A stretch of 64,000 bases of DNA from Agapanthus africanus (taxonomy: Eukaryota > Streptophyta > Magnoliopsida > Asparagales > Amaryllidaceae). Made by a program: the position numbers and the translations under genes. The notes beneath the pieces are model-generated. The model was not told where the DNA came from, made no database searches, and saw nothing but the letters and a program-made list of their open reading frames with translations. This document shows positions 40,378 through 53,754 of the stretch, one piece after another (position 1 is the stretch's first letter; each line of letters begins with the position of its first letter). The stretch is from contig CM057342.1 in NCBI GenBank assembly GCA_030015575.1, forward strand, positions 260,796,867 through 260,860,866, read 5' to 3'.

Positions 40378-42601
40378 TGTAGGGTTCCTAGGCACACTAA
40401 TGAGGTCTCACAAGGCATCGACCATGCCAATTTCAAATTTTACGGGTGCCGAGAAACCCTAATACGGATCGTTAACTAGAATATTAGGCGAACACATGCA
40501 ACTAGTTAACAATTTAACTATAAGAACGGAAATACAACCTTTGTACATCCGGTCCTCCACCTCCATAGTTCCGCAATGAAGTCTCCTCGCTGTCTAAATG
40601 GAAACCCGGGCTCTAGCGTCGGCTTCATCGGAGAAATGGGCGGGCAAGGTCGTCGGCTTCGTGCCGAAGATGATCTACGTCGAGGCATCACAAGATCAAG
40701 CTCCCACTTCACCAAGTCATGAAACTTGTGAAGAAAACACCCTATACTACTTGGCAAGTGGTAGAGGATGAAGAAATAGGAGGTGGGTTCACTTTAGAAT
40801 TGGATTTCTCACTCAATTGCTCAAGTTGCCATTGATGAAGCAAGCTTTCTTCATCTTTGAAGAAGAAGAAGATGAAGAAGATAATATTATGATAAATCTT
40901 TAGAATAGAATAGAAAAATCAATTCTTATCATAATTTTAACTATAGTTATGTGTAGATAATTGACCAAGGTTAAAGGAATGGTTAGGGTTAAGGAGATGA
41001 AGACAAAATGGTTACATTGGTCAAAGCTTCATGAAGCTTCAACAAGCTTCATGAAGAAAAGCAACCTTTTGTTTTCATTTCTCATTTATTTAATCCAAAA
41101 ATAAATAGATAAATGAATGAACAATCAAATAAAAACCCTAACCATTTATTTAACCAAGGTTTAATTCTTTACACAAACCCTAGCAATCATGTATCATCAA
41201 ACATGATACAATCAAGTGCACAAAAATATATCACATTTACAATGTGCACATGCGAGTGAGAAAATCCATCTTAAGTGAACCGATACTAGTTAATGCAAAA
41301 TAATATATCAAATATATAATTATGCATTAAATCATTAAATCAACACTTGATTTAATGATCCGGTCATATCTCATATAACCGACTAATATCAACAGTAACA
41401 ACTTATCGAATCAACACTTGATCCGATAACCCGGCTACATCACATATAACCGATCAATGTCATAAATCGCGAGAATCGAATACAGTATCACATACTGGTA
41501 TCATTCTCGGTCCCGCACATATCTCATATGCGCTCCTATTTTGTTTCGCTTGAGCCAGGAAACCTCTGTGTAGGACTCTAAAGACTCGTCAATACGCCGG
41601 CAGCAGATGATGATCATATCAAGCACCCACAAGCCGCAAGCGGTCTGCTAAACGTAACGGCCACCCGGGTATTGAGCGATCAGAAGATCGACGAGCAAGC
41701 CCGCTCACACTCCTGTGAATCCAACCAGTAACACTTACCGTACAGTCCGGTCTGATCGTCTGATATGTCGCATATCTCGCCTAGGGGTGGTAAACGTCAG
41801 ACCCCAATAGCTTGATAAGTCGTGTCGATATGAGGTCTATAACAATTCGAGAAACTACTGGTAACACTTACCAGTAAATCTCAGCAACCCTGGCCAGGAT
41901 TTCCTGTTATAGCCAATCGAACACAGCGCAACATCAACTCCCTATACCGGGAGAGACGAATCCCCTCCTATCGCTCATTGCCTCCATGTGATTCGGGACT
42001 GTACCCAAAAACCACCGTTTTGCACGCCCTCTTGGACGTGGTAAGGTGGAAATCAAAGCACAGTGGGAACCACATGAGACTCTATGACGATCTCTGGTCA
42101 ACAGACTACTCTGTACCAGTGTCACCAGAGAACTGCCATCTGACGTAAGGTATAATACCATCTGGGAGTTCTCGGCGAGTCCGTCCAGTGTACCCAGTCT
42201 CCACTGAGCACCCGTATATCATCTCTGATGTCAAACACCAATGGATATGGGATCATCCATCGCCCATCTGTATGGGTCGAGAAGGTATACGCTAGTCTAC
42301 TCTGGTATATCGATGCCCCGTCTCGATATACCCACGACTAGGGACTTTGAAGGATGTACTTATGGACTACCATGTCCCCACTAGTATGATCCGCATCATA
42401 GTCCAGGTAGTCAAGTACACATCCTAAGGGCTTTACCAACATGTAACAGAGAGACAATCAGTGTACACGTTAAGGTAAAGATCAACCAGATAGCATACTA
42501 TCATATCGAGCAAGAAAGTCCTCCCTATATATGTCCAAGCATCCACTACAATATACATCCTATGTATAGTAATGGCCTCTAGGGCATACATATAACTAAC
42601 A
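40378..42601 (-). repeat. Copia-1 5' LTR
   Basis: 2,224 bp, TG...CA, the partner of 7193-9417. It is bounded on the right by TSD AGTTA (42602-42606). No gene is supported. Confidence 0.95.
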
Positions 42602-42606
42602 AGTTA
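42602..42606. other. Copia-1 target-site duplication, right (AGTTA)
   Basis: It matches 7188-7192. Confidence 0.95.
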
Positions 42607-43610
42607 ATCGTAGTCTCAAATATGATTGACGATTCTTAGGTCCATCATAGTATTTTTCCTCAAATACGGGATTTGGTTCAAGAGTACATCTGTTCACACC
42701 TCTGATACATGTCGTTGTAATTCCTCAACGTCTTCAGAGAGGTGGTGGGTCCCGATGACCAACAACTTCTTTCATTAATGCACTTCCAAATTGACGTGCA
42801 TGCCTTAAATCGGATCGTGACCCGAATTGCGCACATTCCATATCTCCATTGTTCACTCTACCACGTAACAAATACACTCGTACACAGGATGAATGATGGA
42901 CCGAAATGTCCTTAAACCAACACCTCGCCTCAAACATGGCGGTAATGGACCGAAATGTCCTTAAATTAATATTCGCCCCAAATACGGCGATAATGGACTG
43001 AAATGTCCTTAAACTAATATTCGCCCTCAAATACGGCGATAAAGGGCCGAAATGTCCTTAAACTAACACCTCGCCTTAAATATGGCAATAATGGACCGCG
43101 ATGTCCTTAAACTAAAATAATTGAACCCGAACGCTCATACGTTTTGAGTCGATCTTAATCCCAAACCAGATTAACGATCCTTAAATCAACCCAAACCCAA
43201 ATCTAAAAATATACGGATTTGGACTAATCCACGCCCTATGGGCGACGACATAAATTAGTCTCCGTATACAATCCACGGGCAACCAAAACCTAAACAAACA
43301 AAAACACACACGATACGAAGTGAACTTCCGGAGCAGGAGAAAGTGGTTATTGCGATGCGGTAACGTAATTAACTGCAGGGGATTATGCCTGCAGGGAAGA
43401 GCGTCCCCACAATCAAAAACCCTTCACAAACGAGGGGTAATCTGATAAAGTTTGCTACAACGGCTGCATCCGTCCAAACCTCCGATATACGGTACCATAA
43501 ATCAACTTGGCATCTTCGGAGAGGTGGACGGATAAATCCAAATAGCATCTGCCCCCAGATTCGGGCAAGATGACCCATCTCAGTTTCGTCTCTGTTTCCG
43601 GCGGTGAACA
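42607..43610 (+). repeat. Tat-A 5' LTR, right segment
   Basis: It resumes the LTR after Copia-1 and ends GGCGGTGAACA at 43610, just before a primer-binding site. It holds the reversed 27-bp minisatellite (about 42900-43110, GGACCGAAATGTCCTTAAA) and the conserved end block (43130-43600) shared with Tat-0, Tat-B and Tat-C. Confidence 0.85.
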
Positions 43611-43615
43611 GATTT

Positions 43616-43634
43616 TGGCACGTCCGATGGGACC
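43616..43634 (+). other. Tat-A primer-binding site
   Basis: TGGCACGTCCGATGGGACC, five bases after the LTR end, one base different from Tat-B. Confidence 0.8.
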
Positions 43635-43762
43635 TTTTCCTCTTTCCACTCCACACTTCGTGTGTCGTGTTTCGCGAACAAAATCGCGGTTCTCTATGGT
43701 TTCTTTTGTATTCGAGGTACTAAGATTTGGTGTCTTGTTCCTGTGCAGAAGAAGAGAACATC

Positions 43763-46675
43763 AATGGCTTCCAACTGCACAACCTGCAACAGCAACTCCC
43801 GCTCCGCCCCAACTGGAGGAGTGACTTACAGGCCCAATGCAGCCTCCATCTTTTCAATGCAGTTGGGGCAGGTAACTCAAGTTACTACTGAATTGTTCTT
43901 CTGGACCATTCTCCTACCAATGAGCGTTGGTGCCTCAACGCCGCAACCCGATGTTCCCAAGAAGTCGGTCTTCCACTGACTGACGACCGCAACGGCCCCT
44001 CACAATGAGCCGTCCAAAAAGAGGGTATCAGTCTTTAATAGGCTGAGCCAAAGCTCAAGCAGGCCCGCAAAGAAGCCCGTGATTCTCGAAAGGGGCTACC
44101 CTAAAAAGGATAGCCCTCCCAATTCCTGCTGCAAATGAAGCCGTCAAAAGTGCTTCACTAGTCAGGCAATCGGTCTTCGAGAGGCTGACCGTCTACAATC
44201 AAATCTTGCCAAGGACGTCGGTCTTTAACAGGCTGGCAACTGCTGGAGCTCCTCAACAAAACCAAGGACAAAATGCAACCATTTCCGAAACCGAGGCGGT
44301 CCCTTCAGCAAGGCACGCTCAATGTCGCCACTGGCGCCGAGTAAGAAATGCCGGGGGCAACTCCTTTTCTGGACTTACCCCACCAGCTCCAATGGTGGAA
44401 GTCGATGCTACTGTTCCAACCGGGAACAGCTTTGAACCGCTGAAAGAGGTGCGCAAAAACTCCCCCACAGCGGTACTAAAGAAATCACCTCCTCTTGTTG
44501 AGGTCCCTGTGCAGGAAAAGCAGGAGAGGCCCCATCAGCTGCTCTTCTCCCAAATTCACAGAGTCTGGAGAAAAGTCCAGGACTCTGTGATCGACGAAAA
44601 CTACTCCCGCCGACCGAAAAAATCGAAGGCTCGGCAAAAGAAAGATCATCCCTCCGTCATACAGTGAGGGGCTTCTTCTATAGAGGTGCCTGTCATAACG
44701 GCTCCATCAACTTCAACCTCCCACAAAAGAGTGAGGCTGGAGAACATCCTACCGCCTGCGGCAAATTCCAAAGGCGTTGGATCCAAACGCCCCAAGTCTG
44801 GGGCATGATCGTGCATACGGTCTATATGGCTTCCGGGAAAGATGAAAGCCGTACTTCTATAAGTCATCGACCACAAACTCAGTCGTTGACAAAAGCTCAG
44901 GAGCAACAACAAAAGCTCCAAGAAATGCTGACCAAGATGGCATCACTCACCGGACAGAAAGAAAGTTCAGATCCAGCAACTGAACAGCGTCAAGAGCAGG
45001 AGACCGATACAGAGTTCCTGCGAAGGGTGCTTGAAAGAAAAGACAAGGAGGCCGCAGAACAAGCTGCTAACATAAAGCAGATGGCGCTTTTATTCCAGGA
45101 CATGGTTGGAATGATGATCCAGCCAGAGACTCCAACCGAGGATCCGTTGATAATCATCGAGGATGACAGAGGGGAAACTTCAAACCCTCTTCCGGATTTG
45201 TCGACAGCTAAGGAAGAAACGATCTCCAAGGCTACTCTTGATGACTATATAGCTCAACAAATACGAGCTCATCAAGATAGTGAAGCGGCTGGCCAAATCA
45301 TCAGAACTGGGCGACCGTATCCAGGCTGGTGTGACTAAATAAAATACCCGCCAGGATATACGATCCCTAAGTTCCATGTATACAAAGGGACAGGCAACCC
45401 ACACCAACACGTTGCGCAGTTCAGAGCTTTGTGCGGCAACACTAGAGGCGACGACAAACCGTTGGTTCGCCAATTCATTGGCAGTCTGTCAGAAACGGCT
45501 TTTGAATGGTACTCGGAGCTCCCAAATGACTCTGTAAAACCCTTCACAGAGATGGAGCTGTTATTCACACAGTGGTTCGCCAGCGCGAGCTAGCGTACCC
45601 CAATCACAGCACTAATCAATGCAAGGGTGAAAACAGGAGAAACATGGGTTCAATACGCAATCCGGTGGCGGAACCCGTGGTCTAAGTGCGAACAATGCAT
45701 CAAAGAATCTCCTGCAGTAGGCATGTTCATTGGGATCTTCGATCCTCAAACGACCGTATCCCAGTTCATGACGTTCTTCAAGCCCACAGCTTTCCAGGCT
45801 CTGATAGACAAACTGGCCCAAATGGACCAGACGGGCTACGGGCCTTCCTCCTCAGATAAAGACCCTTGAAATGCCAAGAGTAAAGGGAAAGCGACCTTCA
45901 TTGCCAACACGCAACAACAACCGAGTGGCCCAAAGCCAGCCGATCGCCAAAACAACGCGCGACCACTCCTATCCCTGGAAGAAAGGCTAGGACGTGCTTA
46001 CTCGTTTCTCCGCGATAAAACGAGGAGACTCTTTGAGTTGGCAGTGCGCAACAAACTCATCACACTGCCAGACCCACGGCATCCACCGTAACCTGGCGAC
46101 GCCAACAACCCCAACTACTGCTCCTATCACAGAATGGTGAGCCATCCAATTGAGGATTGCTACGTCTTCAAGAACTGGGTCGAGGACCAGTACCAACAGG
46201 GAAAATTCATGTTGTCTGAGAACTGGAGGATGAACCCGCCTCAGAAGCACAATCCCAAAAGGGTGGATGCATCGGGGGCATCATGCTCACTCGTGGAAGA
46301 AACTCCATGGGAAATCGTTCTTTCAGCAAAGACCAAAAGAATGTTGAAGGATCTACAGGCATATTCGGCGATCAGGTGGAAGAGCCCACTTAAACCTGAA
46401 ATCATCGAAGGGATGCTGAAACCGCGTCACATACTGAAAGTTGTTGACGAAGGGCAAAATCCCAAAGTCAAGCCTTCAAAGTCTTCGAAGAAAAAGAAGA
46501 AGACCAAGAAGCCTGTGCAGTCTGCCGAGTATGACGATAAACATACAAACCTACAAAAGTACATCAACGCACTGGAGGAGTACAACCAGAAGGCGCGGAC
46601 ACTAGTCACCCTCGAAGAGTTCCTTAAGCATATTCTCGAGAACAAAGATAGTGACAACGATGAGGAAACCGACTA
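43763..46675 (+). pseudogene. Tat-A gag, degenerate
   Basis: It starts MASNCTTCNSNSR at 43763. It carries SVFxRL motifs (for example TSVFNRL near 44215 and QSVFERL near 44167), the gag core (YPPGYTIPKFHVYKGTG, FEWYSELPNDS, WVQYAIRWRNPW) at about 45340-45830, a zinc knuckle YCSYHRMVSHPIEDC near 46110-46160, and the Lys-rich linker (KKKKKTKK, about 46485-46515). Stops break it at about 43977, 44665, 45336, 45591 and 45867, with at least one frame change near 44000-44660. At the codon where Tat-B and Tat-C have TAG, Tat-A reads TGG (ETPWEIVL, near 46309). Confidence 0.85.
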
Positions 46676-46712
46676 ATCAGAAGAAACCGAAGACTATGTA
46701 GCAAGTTGCCAC

Positions 46713-49494
46713 ATGGTCTCCCGTTTGTTGTTAAATGACGAAGAAAATCCCTCAGCATCAGAAAACAACACAGAGAAACTGGGGGCAGAATCGGCGCTAA
46801 AATCCTCGAAACTGCCAGAAGACCCGATCGATAGGTTGTTAAACAAAGCCTTTCAAAAAAGAAAGCTGGCCGAGAACGCGAAACAGCCATATACGAAAAG
46901 GCTAAGCATCAACGTCAGGATAAAGAAGTTGCGGCGAGAATGAGTCGTAAAGTACTCCAACCAAACCAAAGCACACCTGCCACAAATAAGAGCAGGATCA
47001 AGGCAGAGAAGCGGTTCGCCAAAGCCCTGTCAGTGGGAATGAAGCTGCCACTATTCGTAGGGAACACTCCCGGGGTCATACGCCTCGACGGAGAGGATTC
47101 ACATCCAAACTATTGCTTATATCATCGGAGGATCACTCATCCCACCGAAGAATGCAGTACCTTCAAGAAGTGGTGGCAAGGATACGTTGCTCATCAAAAA
47201 CACTTCAAGAGGATGAAGCGCGAAGCTCTTCGACAGCAAAAAGGTGCGATAAGTACGTGTGAAAAAACGACCGGCAACTGTCATATGGTTGATACCAGTC
47301 CGGAAAGGAAAAAACCCCAAGTTCTTACTTTCGGGAGTGATTCTGAGGATGAAATAAGCCTCAGCCCTCTCTTCAAGGACTCCACCTCTAAAAAAGAAGA
47401 GGACGAGAAGAACTGCGAGAACATTCAGCTGCGTAACCGCACGCTGCTTGAGAAGAACCTCAGACCTACAAACAAAGGTTCGAGCAAAAGAGACAAAGGG
47501 AAAGAAAAAATCCCTGAGGAAATTGCCCTTGATGATGGAGTTGTCAAAGTGCTCGTAGTGAGGGACCCGCCTAAGAAAATTAAGGTGGATTACAACGTCC
47601 TGGCACATTTGAGGAAAATACCCTCACAACTGAGCATATTGGATGCTCTCCTTTTGCCCAAAGAAGCACGATAATCTCTCATCACGGCATTATAAGAGCC
47701 CGATCAGTTCCAAACTTTCCTCGCAGAAGAGAAGATGAAGGAAGAGCCGGCGGAGGTTCACACAGCTGACATTACAATCAGCGATGAAGACCTCCTCCTT
47801 GGTACGTGCGAGCATAACCGCCCGTTATACGTCACCAGATACTGCCACGACATCAAGATAGGGAAAATCCTTGTCGACAACGGATCCTCCGTCAACATTC
47901 TCAACGTGAAAGTGCTGAAGGAGATTTGCATGAACGTTCAGCACTTGGTTCGGGACAAAATTACCATGTTCGACTGACAGTCGTCATGGACGCTTGGGTC
48001 CGTAATTCTGACGTTACACTTTGGGTTGCTCGTTACTGACATTAAATTTCACGTCATTGACGCCAAGACTTGCTATAACGCTTTGCTCGGTAGGCCCTGG
48101 TTGCATGAGTACAACGTCGTCCTTTCTACACAACATCAGCGTATGAAGTATTTCAAAGACGGCTTGAAATACACCATCATGAGAAAGCTAAACCCGTTCT
48201 CCGTAAACGAGGTTCAGAAATATGAAGACGCAAAGTACTTCCTACCAGACTTCGAAGACAGGGAAAGGTGTCATAAGCCAGAGGATAAATGGAAGTCCGT
48301 TGCTACCATCCCGATCTTTGAGAGCGACACTGAGAAAGTTGAAGAAATAGTCTAGTCGGGGCAACCCCAGAAAGAAAACATCAAGCCCGGACCATCGACC
48401 CCTATTCTGGTCTTTGGCAGCGACTCTGAGGACGAGGCCAACGCAGTGTTCTCCATCCGCCCGTCAGTGCAAACCCTCGACGAAGTAGACCAGAGCTTGT
48501 AAATCACAATGGTTCCGCTTCGGCATTACAAATAACTTGATGCGCTCGATACATACAGCGTACAGGAACTACAGACTTTCTACGTGCCTCCCAGGTGAAG
48601 AGGTGAAAAGGCGATCCTCTTCTACTAATCTACAGAGACCAGAGTAGAGAAAGAAGTCTGGCACGGTGCCGATTCTGCACTCGACAGACTTCAACCATTC
48701 CGTCTGCCAAGATACTACACGGAGGGATTGAAAAGGCTGTTAAGATGCCAATGTGTATCCCTTGAACAAACTGTTCAGCAAGTCCACTTCTACAAAAAGA
48801 TTTGGGATATCCTGGGACCTAGTGAAAGATTCCCAACAGGAAGATGGAAACAACCGGGCTCGGATACATTCGGTCCAAGAAACGGAAACGATTCTACAGC
48901 TGTCGCATCATAAACAGCTTTGGTGAAGAAGAGAACGCTCTTCCAAATAGCCGTGACGTTGAAACAGAACGAGGTCCCGCTCTAAGAACGTTAAGTCCAT
49001 TGTTCAAAAAACAAGTTGACAAGCTAATAAAAGAAGCCTGTCTAAATATTCAGGATAACCACAGTCGCAAAATGGCTATTTATGAAATGTCCAGGAAGCA
49101 CTGCCTCAACCAGCAGTCCGCGGAGAAAGAAGACTACAATGCCCTCCATCCCCAGCTCACTGTATGTCCTCGCAAAAAGAAAAAATCCCAAAATATGGCA
49201 GATCTAAGAAGCCACGCTATCAAGAAAAACGTGGTTAGAACCCGTCCTTTATCAATAAGATGGGTCGGGAATACTCTTTCCCTCAAAACAAGACAAGGAA
49301 AATATTCAACCTTGTCATGAAGCATCAAATGATGATGCTTCCGAAGTCTCAGCACCCCGAACAAATAAACGAGGTCCATCATCTGGATTATTGCTCCTAT
49401 CACCGAGCAGTAGGTCATCCCCTTGAAGATTGCTTCACCTTCAAAGACTGGGTCGAAAACCAGTATCAACAAGGCATGTTCGCTTTGTCCGACA
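46713..49494 (+). pseudogene. Tat-A protease region and linker, degenerate
   Basis: It continues the polyprotein after gag: the variant zinc knuckle YCLYHRRITHPTEEC (about 47112-47156), protease with VDNGSSVNILNV (about 47874-47910) and LLGRPWLHEYN, the unassigned linker (LGYIRSKKRKRF near 48850), and the third zinc-knuckle module YCSYHRAVGHPLEDC (about 49390-49434). Several stops and frameshifts (near 46675, 47674, 47975, 48353, 48590 and 48910) make it non-functional. E1 interrupts it in the middle of the conserved FALSD words. Confidence 0.85.
49490..49494. other. E1 target-site duplication, left (CGACA)
   Basis: CGACA precedes the E1 start and recurs at 53649-53653. Confidence 0.93.
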
Positions 49495-49554
49495 TGTTGG
49501 ATATGTATGCCCTAGAGGCCATTATTGTATATGTATACATGTGGATGCTTGGAC

Positions 49555-49555
<1 letters not shown>

Positions 49556-49597
<42 letters not shown>
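49556..49597. repeat. (TA)n microsatellite
   Basis: About 20 TA dinucleotides near the start of E1. Confidence 0.95.
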
Positions 49598-49600
<3 letters not shown>

Positions 49601-51393
49601 TCTTGCTCGATATGATAGTATGCTATCTGGTTTATCTTTATCTTAACATGTATATGTTTTACTTGATATTATATATCTTTTATACATGTTGATAAAGCCC
49701 GTAGGATTATTGCTAGACTACCTGCGTTGTGATGGCGATCATACTTGTAGGAGCTGGGTAGTCAGTACGCACATCCTTAAATGGTCCCTAGTTGTGGGAG
49801 TATCGAGACTGGGCATCGATATTCCGGAGTAGACTAGTGTATACGTTTCTAGACCCCGACGAGGGGCGATGGTTGGTCCCGCAACCATTGGTCTTTCGCA
49901 CCTAAGATCGTATACAGATGCTCACTGGGGGTGAGTACACCGGACGAACTCGCCGAGAACTTCCAGATGGTACTATACCTATCGTCAGATGGAAGTTCTC
50001 AGGTGACATGAGTACAGGTTAGTCTTTAGACCTGAGATCGTCATTTGTCTCGTGTGAGTTCCCACTGTGCTTTGATCACTACCCTACCACAGCTCTCCCG
50101 AGTCGTGCAAACAGGTTTTGGTTGGGTACAGTCCCGAGCCACATGGAGGCAGTGAGCGATTGTCGGGGATTCGTCTCTCTCGGTATTGGGAGTCGATATC
50201 GCACCGTGTTCGATTGGTCAGGACAATAAGACCTTGGCCAAGGCAGTTGGGATTTACTGATAAGCTGATTAGTAGTTTCCCGGATTGGTCCTGAGCCGCA
50301 TCAGCACGTATTACCAGGTTATCAGGGTCTGACGTTTACCACCTCCTGGACCCGGTATGCGATACTCTCAGACGAAGAGACCGGACTGTACGGAGATTTT
50401 CACTGATAGGCTCAGTAGGGATCCGGATGAGTTTGCTCGTCGGCCTTCCTTTTCGACAGGTACCCGGGTAGCCGTTACGTTTAGCTAGTGCCGCTGATGT
50501 GCTTGTGGTTATGGATTTATCCAGTAACTCACTGCCGGCGTACTGTCGAGTCTTTAGAGTCCCACACAGAGGGTTTCCCTGGTTCAGGCGAAATGTTGTA
50601 GTAGCCGTATTGGATACGTACAGGGTTTCGATCGATTGATGTACATTGTACCCGGACTTTCGATCGGACAATTGGTAATACTAGCCGGCTTGGGTTTGAG
50701 CCGGATTATTAAATCAGGTATTGATTTAATAGTTTACATATATGTATTTCGATATGTATATTCTAGTATTACGTTTTTCGTGTTATTCTATCTCTTTGGG
50801 TATTCGTGTTTTTATCCGAATGCAGGTATGTATATACGGCAGACTGTAATCCGTATTTTATTATAGATTACCTTCTAGAAGGTGGACACCTCATCATGGA
50901 CTTTTCCATTTATTGATAAATGGAAATGAGGTGGAAATTAAGGAGAGGGAGGCATGGTGAGTGGCATGGCTTCAATAGTTCACAAATGAATTCTTTATTC
51001 ATTTGTGGTTACTATTGAAGCATGGCTACACTTGTTTATTCATGAAAATTCATACACAAAACCTTGGTGTTGATTTTCTCTCACCAAGCATGCTTCATTA
51101 TTCTTGAGCTCCCATTTTTGCTTCACTCTCCTCCCTCCTCTTGAGTTTCTTCCACCTTTATCATCTTCCTCTTCACTACCCTCTCATGAGTTGAGAAACA
51201 AGTGAAGAGGTAAGAAAGAGATAACAAAACACTTAGATCATCACACTACATCCTAGACTACTTGGTTCAGCAACCCAAGTTCTCTAGTTGCTCCATTTGA
51301 CATATAGTGTGGAGCTAAAGCTATGGATCATATCCCTTGGGTGGATCATCTACGACAAAGGAGGACCGGAGAGCAAGATCGATCGTGGAGAAC

Positions 51394-51398
51394 CAAAG
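51394..51398. other. E2 target-site duplication, left (CAAAG)
   Basis: CAAAG precedes TGAAGGG at 51399 and recurs at 53391-53395. Confidence 0.93.
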
Positions 51399-53390
51399 TG
51401 AAGGGTTACACTAGCGCCCCGGCCAACTTCTGTGGCCAAATGCGGAACAAATTTTTTATGACGATTATAAACTTGGCGCTAGAATAAACCTACAACCGGA
51501 TCTTTACCATAAACCTAGTTAGCTAGTTAGGGTTCTATCTACTATGATAGAAAGTATACCTAAAGAAACCAAGTCCTTCGGGTCTTCGATCCTCTCCATA
51601 AGCTCCTCGATGGATGGATGGATCGTGCTTGAACTTCGGCTTCCTTATGTCAACGATGATCCACCCGAGAGTTCCAACCTTGAGCTAAACCTCTAACTTG
51701 AGGTAACTAGAATAGTTAGCTTGCTAATCTAAGTAGACTAGAGTGAGTAGAGTGTGAATTAGAGTAGCTTATCTCACTAAACCCTTGATTCTCAACTCAT
51801 GAGACACTAGGGTTAGAGAGGAAGAAGAAGAGAGCAAACTTTAGGAGAGAGAATGTATTTGTGATAATGATAATAAAAATAGAATAGCTAGCTTATATAT
51901 GACCTCAACCATGGCTTGAAAATATCTCACCAAAATATCTAGGAAAAAATACCTCTTCAAAATATCTAAGGTCAACAAGTCAAGCCAAGTCAAAACGTCA
52001 ACATAAGTAGCCATGCTAAAAATTATCATTTATCAAAAAATAACAAATATTTTCCTTTTCTCACATTTGTTTTGACCAAGTCAATGGTCAAAACCCTAAT
52101 GAGACGTCTCCTTCTTCACCCCCTCTCATCCGTATATACCTACCCGCATCCGTGTTCCGAGAAACACGAATACAATGAGATGAAACTAATCCAATAATCA
52201 AATACTAGGATCCGGCTTAAACCAAAGCCCACTAGTATTGTCCGCTCGAACACCACACGCGCACAAGTACACGTATGTGATCGAACCCTGTCGTAAAACC
52301 ATACGACCTCTACTCGTTTCGCCCAAAGCTGGGAAACCCTATGTGTGGGACTCTAAAAACTCGACAGTACTCTGGCAGTGGGTTTAACCACAAACACGTC
52401 AGCGGCACTAGCTGTGCATAACGGCTACCCAGGTATCTGTCGATAAGAAGGTCGACGAGCAAGCTCATTCAAACTCCTGCTGAGCCTATCTGTGACAATC
52501 TCCGTACAGTCCGGTCTGTTCGTCTAAGAGTATCGCATATCGGGCCTAGGGGATGGTAAACGTCAGACCCCTAATAGCGGTATAAGTCATGTCGGAGTGT
52601 AGCCCAGAACACCCTGAGAAACTACTCGATTCCCTACCAGTAAATCTCACTTGCCCTGGCCAGGGACTTTGTGTAATGGCTCTCCTAAACACAGCGCGAT
52701 ATCAACCCCCAATACCGGGAGAGACGAATCCTGTCTAACCGCCACTGCCTCCAAGTGCTTCGGGACTGCACCCAACTACTACCTGTTTGCACGACTTAAT
52801 AGAGCCGTGGTAGGGTAGCAATCAAAGAACAGTGGGAACACACTTGAGGCGAAGTAGCGGTGTCAAGTCAACGGACTAAGCTGTACTCATGTCACCTGGG
52901 AACTGCTAACTGACGATAGGTATAATACCAACCAACAGTTCCCGACGAGTCCTGTCCAGTGTACTCATAACCTAACGAGCACCTGTATACTATCTCCGGT
53001 ATGACGTACTAATGGCTGTGGGACAGACCATCTCCCCTGCTGGGATGAGAAGCATATACACTAGTCTACTCTGGAGTATCGATGCCCTGTCTCGATAATC
53101 CTACGACTAGGGACCTGTATAAGGATATGCTTATAGACTACCCAGCCCCCACTAGTGTGATCGCCATCACAACGCTGGTAGTCAAGCAAAGATCCTAAGG
53201 GCTCCATCAATATGTATTAGCGATATGTTAAAAGAAACATATACACATATTAAGATAGATACAAACCAAGTAGCATACTACAATATCAAGCAAGACTGTC
53301 ATCACCCCGTGTATATATCCCAAGCTTCCAAAATGTTTTATACAAACTAGTACTATACAATAATGGCCTCTAGGGCATACATATCCAACA
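51399..53390 (-). mobile_element. E2: copia solo LTR (-) nested in E1
   Basis: On the plus strand it runs from TGAAGGGTTACACTAGCG to ATATCCAACA, 1,992 bp, with TSD CAAAG. It is the reverse orientation of E1, so the two share inverted sequence, with ends mirrored at 49495 and 53390. No internal domain is present. E1 resumes at 53396 and closes at 53648. Confidence 0.92.
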
Positions 53391-53648
53391 CAAAGAAGCC
53401 AACAAAGAAGATCAAGCATATTCAAGGTGGCTACTTGGAGCTAACGAAGAGGAAAGAAGACCGAATGACTTGGATCGTTTGGTGAGACTTCTATTATAGT
53501 AGTTAGTTCATCTCTTATAGTTTTGCTAGATAGGTTTATGGTAAGATCCGGGTTAAAGGTTATTCTAGCGCTATGTTCTAATCGTTAGAAAAAAAATTGT
53601 TCCGCATTTGGCCACGGTGGATGGCCGGGGCACTAGCGTATCCTTTCA

Positions 53649-53653
53649 CGACA
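53649..53653. other. E1 target-site duplication, right (CGACA)
   Basis: It matches 49490-49494 and lies directly after the E1 end. Confidence 0.93.
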
Positions 53654-53754
53654 GCTGAAGGGTAACCCCGCCGCAAAAACGTGAGCCAAAGAGAACCTAT
53701 ACCGTGAGGACAGGACCAGCTCAACGTCAAGAATGGAAGCAAACCCATACCTGC
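53654..53754 (+). pseudogene. Tat-A pol, resumed fragment
   Basis: About 34 codons that carry on the third zinc-knuckle module: VTPPQKREPK, then RTGPAQRQEWKQTHTC, matching the Tat-B words VAPPQKHEPK and PAPHWDWKRIRTC. Tat-C cuts it at 53755. The RT that should follow is outside the window. Confidence 0.85.

Larger units (their letters stand above)
7193..42601 (-). mobile_element. Copia-1: (-) Ty1/copia element, host of the Tat-B insertion
   Basis: Two near-identical LTRs (7193-9417 and 40378-42601) face the same way and are bounded by TSD AGTTA. The minus-strand primer-binding site TGGTATCAGAGC, the tRNA-iMet type usual in Ty1/copia, abuts the right LTR. The polypurine tract abuts the left LTR, so the right LTR is 5'. 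Without Tat-B the element is about 10.4 kb. Pol is decayed. The minus-strand LTR start carries TATGCCCTAGAGGCCATTA, which resembles my memory of the Angela/BARE LTR terminus; that lineage call is tentative. Confidence 0.9.
49495..53648 (+). mobile_element. E1: copia solo LTR (+), itself interrupted
   Basis: It starts TGTTGGATATGTATGCCC, ends CCTTTCA and is flanked by TSD CGACA. The Tat-A frame continues across it (FALSD, then TPPQKREPK), which proves insertion without internal sequence, so it is a solo LTR. Without E2 it is about 2.16 kb, similar to the Copia-1 LTRs. The start resembles the Copia-1 LTR start. No gene is supported in it. Confidence 0.92.
5259..53754 (+). mobile_element. Tat-A: (+) Ty3/gypsy Tat-like element, heavily interrupted and truncated
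   Basis: The element starts at TGTTCCCTCAT (5259) inside the Tat-0 LTR. Its 5' LTR is split by Copia-1. After the LTR end (43610) come a primer-binding site, a leader, degenerate gag (43763-46675) and degenerate pro and linker (46713-49494). Solo LTR E1 interrupts the frame at 49495, it resumes at 53654, and Tat-C cuts it at 53754. RT, RNase H, integrase and the 3' LTR are not in the window and presumably lie to the right. Many stops and frameshifts show that it is older than Tat-B. Confidence 0.8.
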
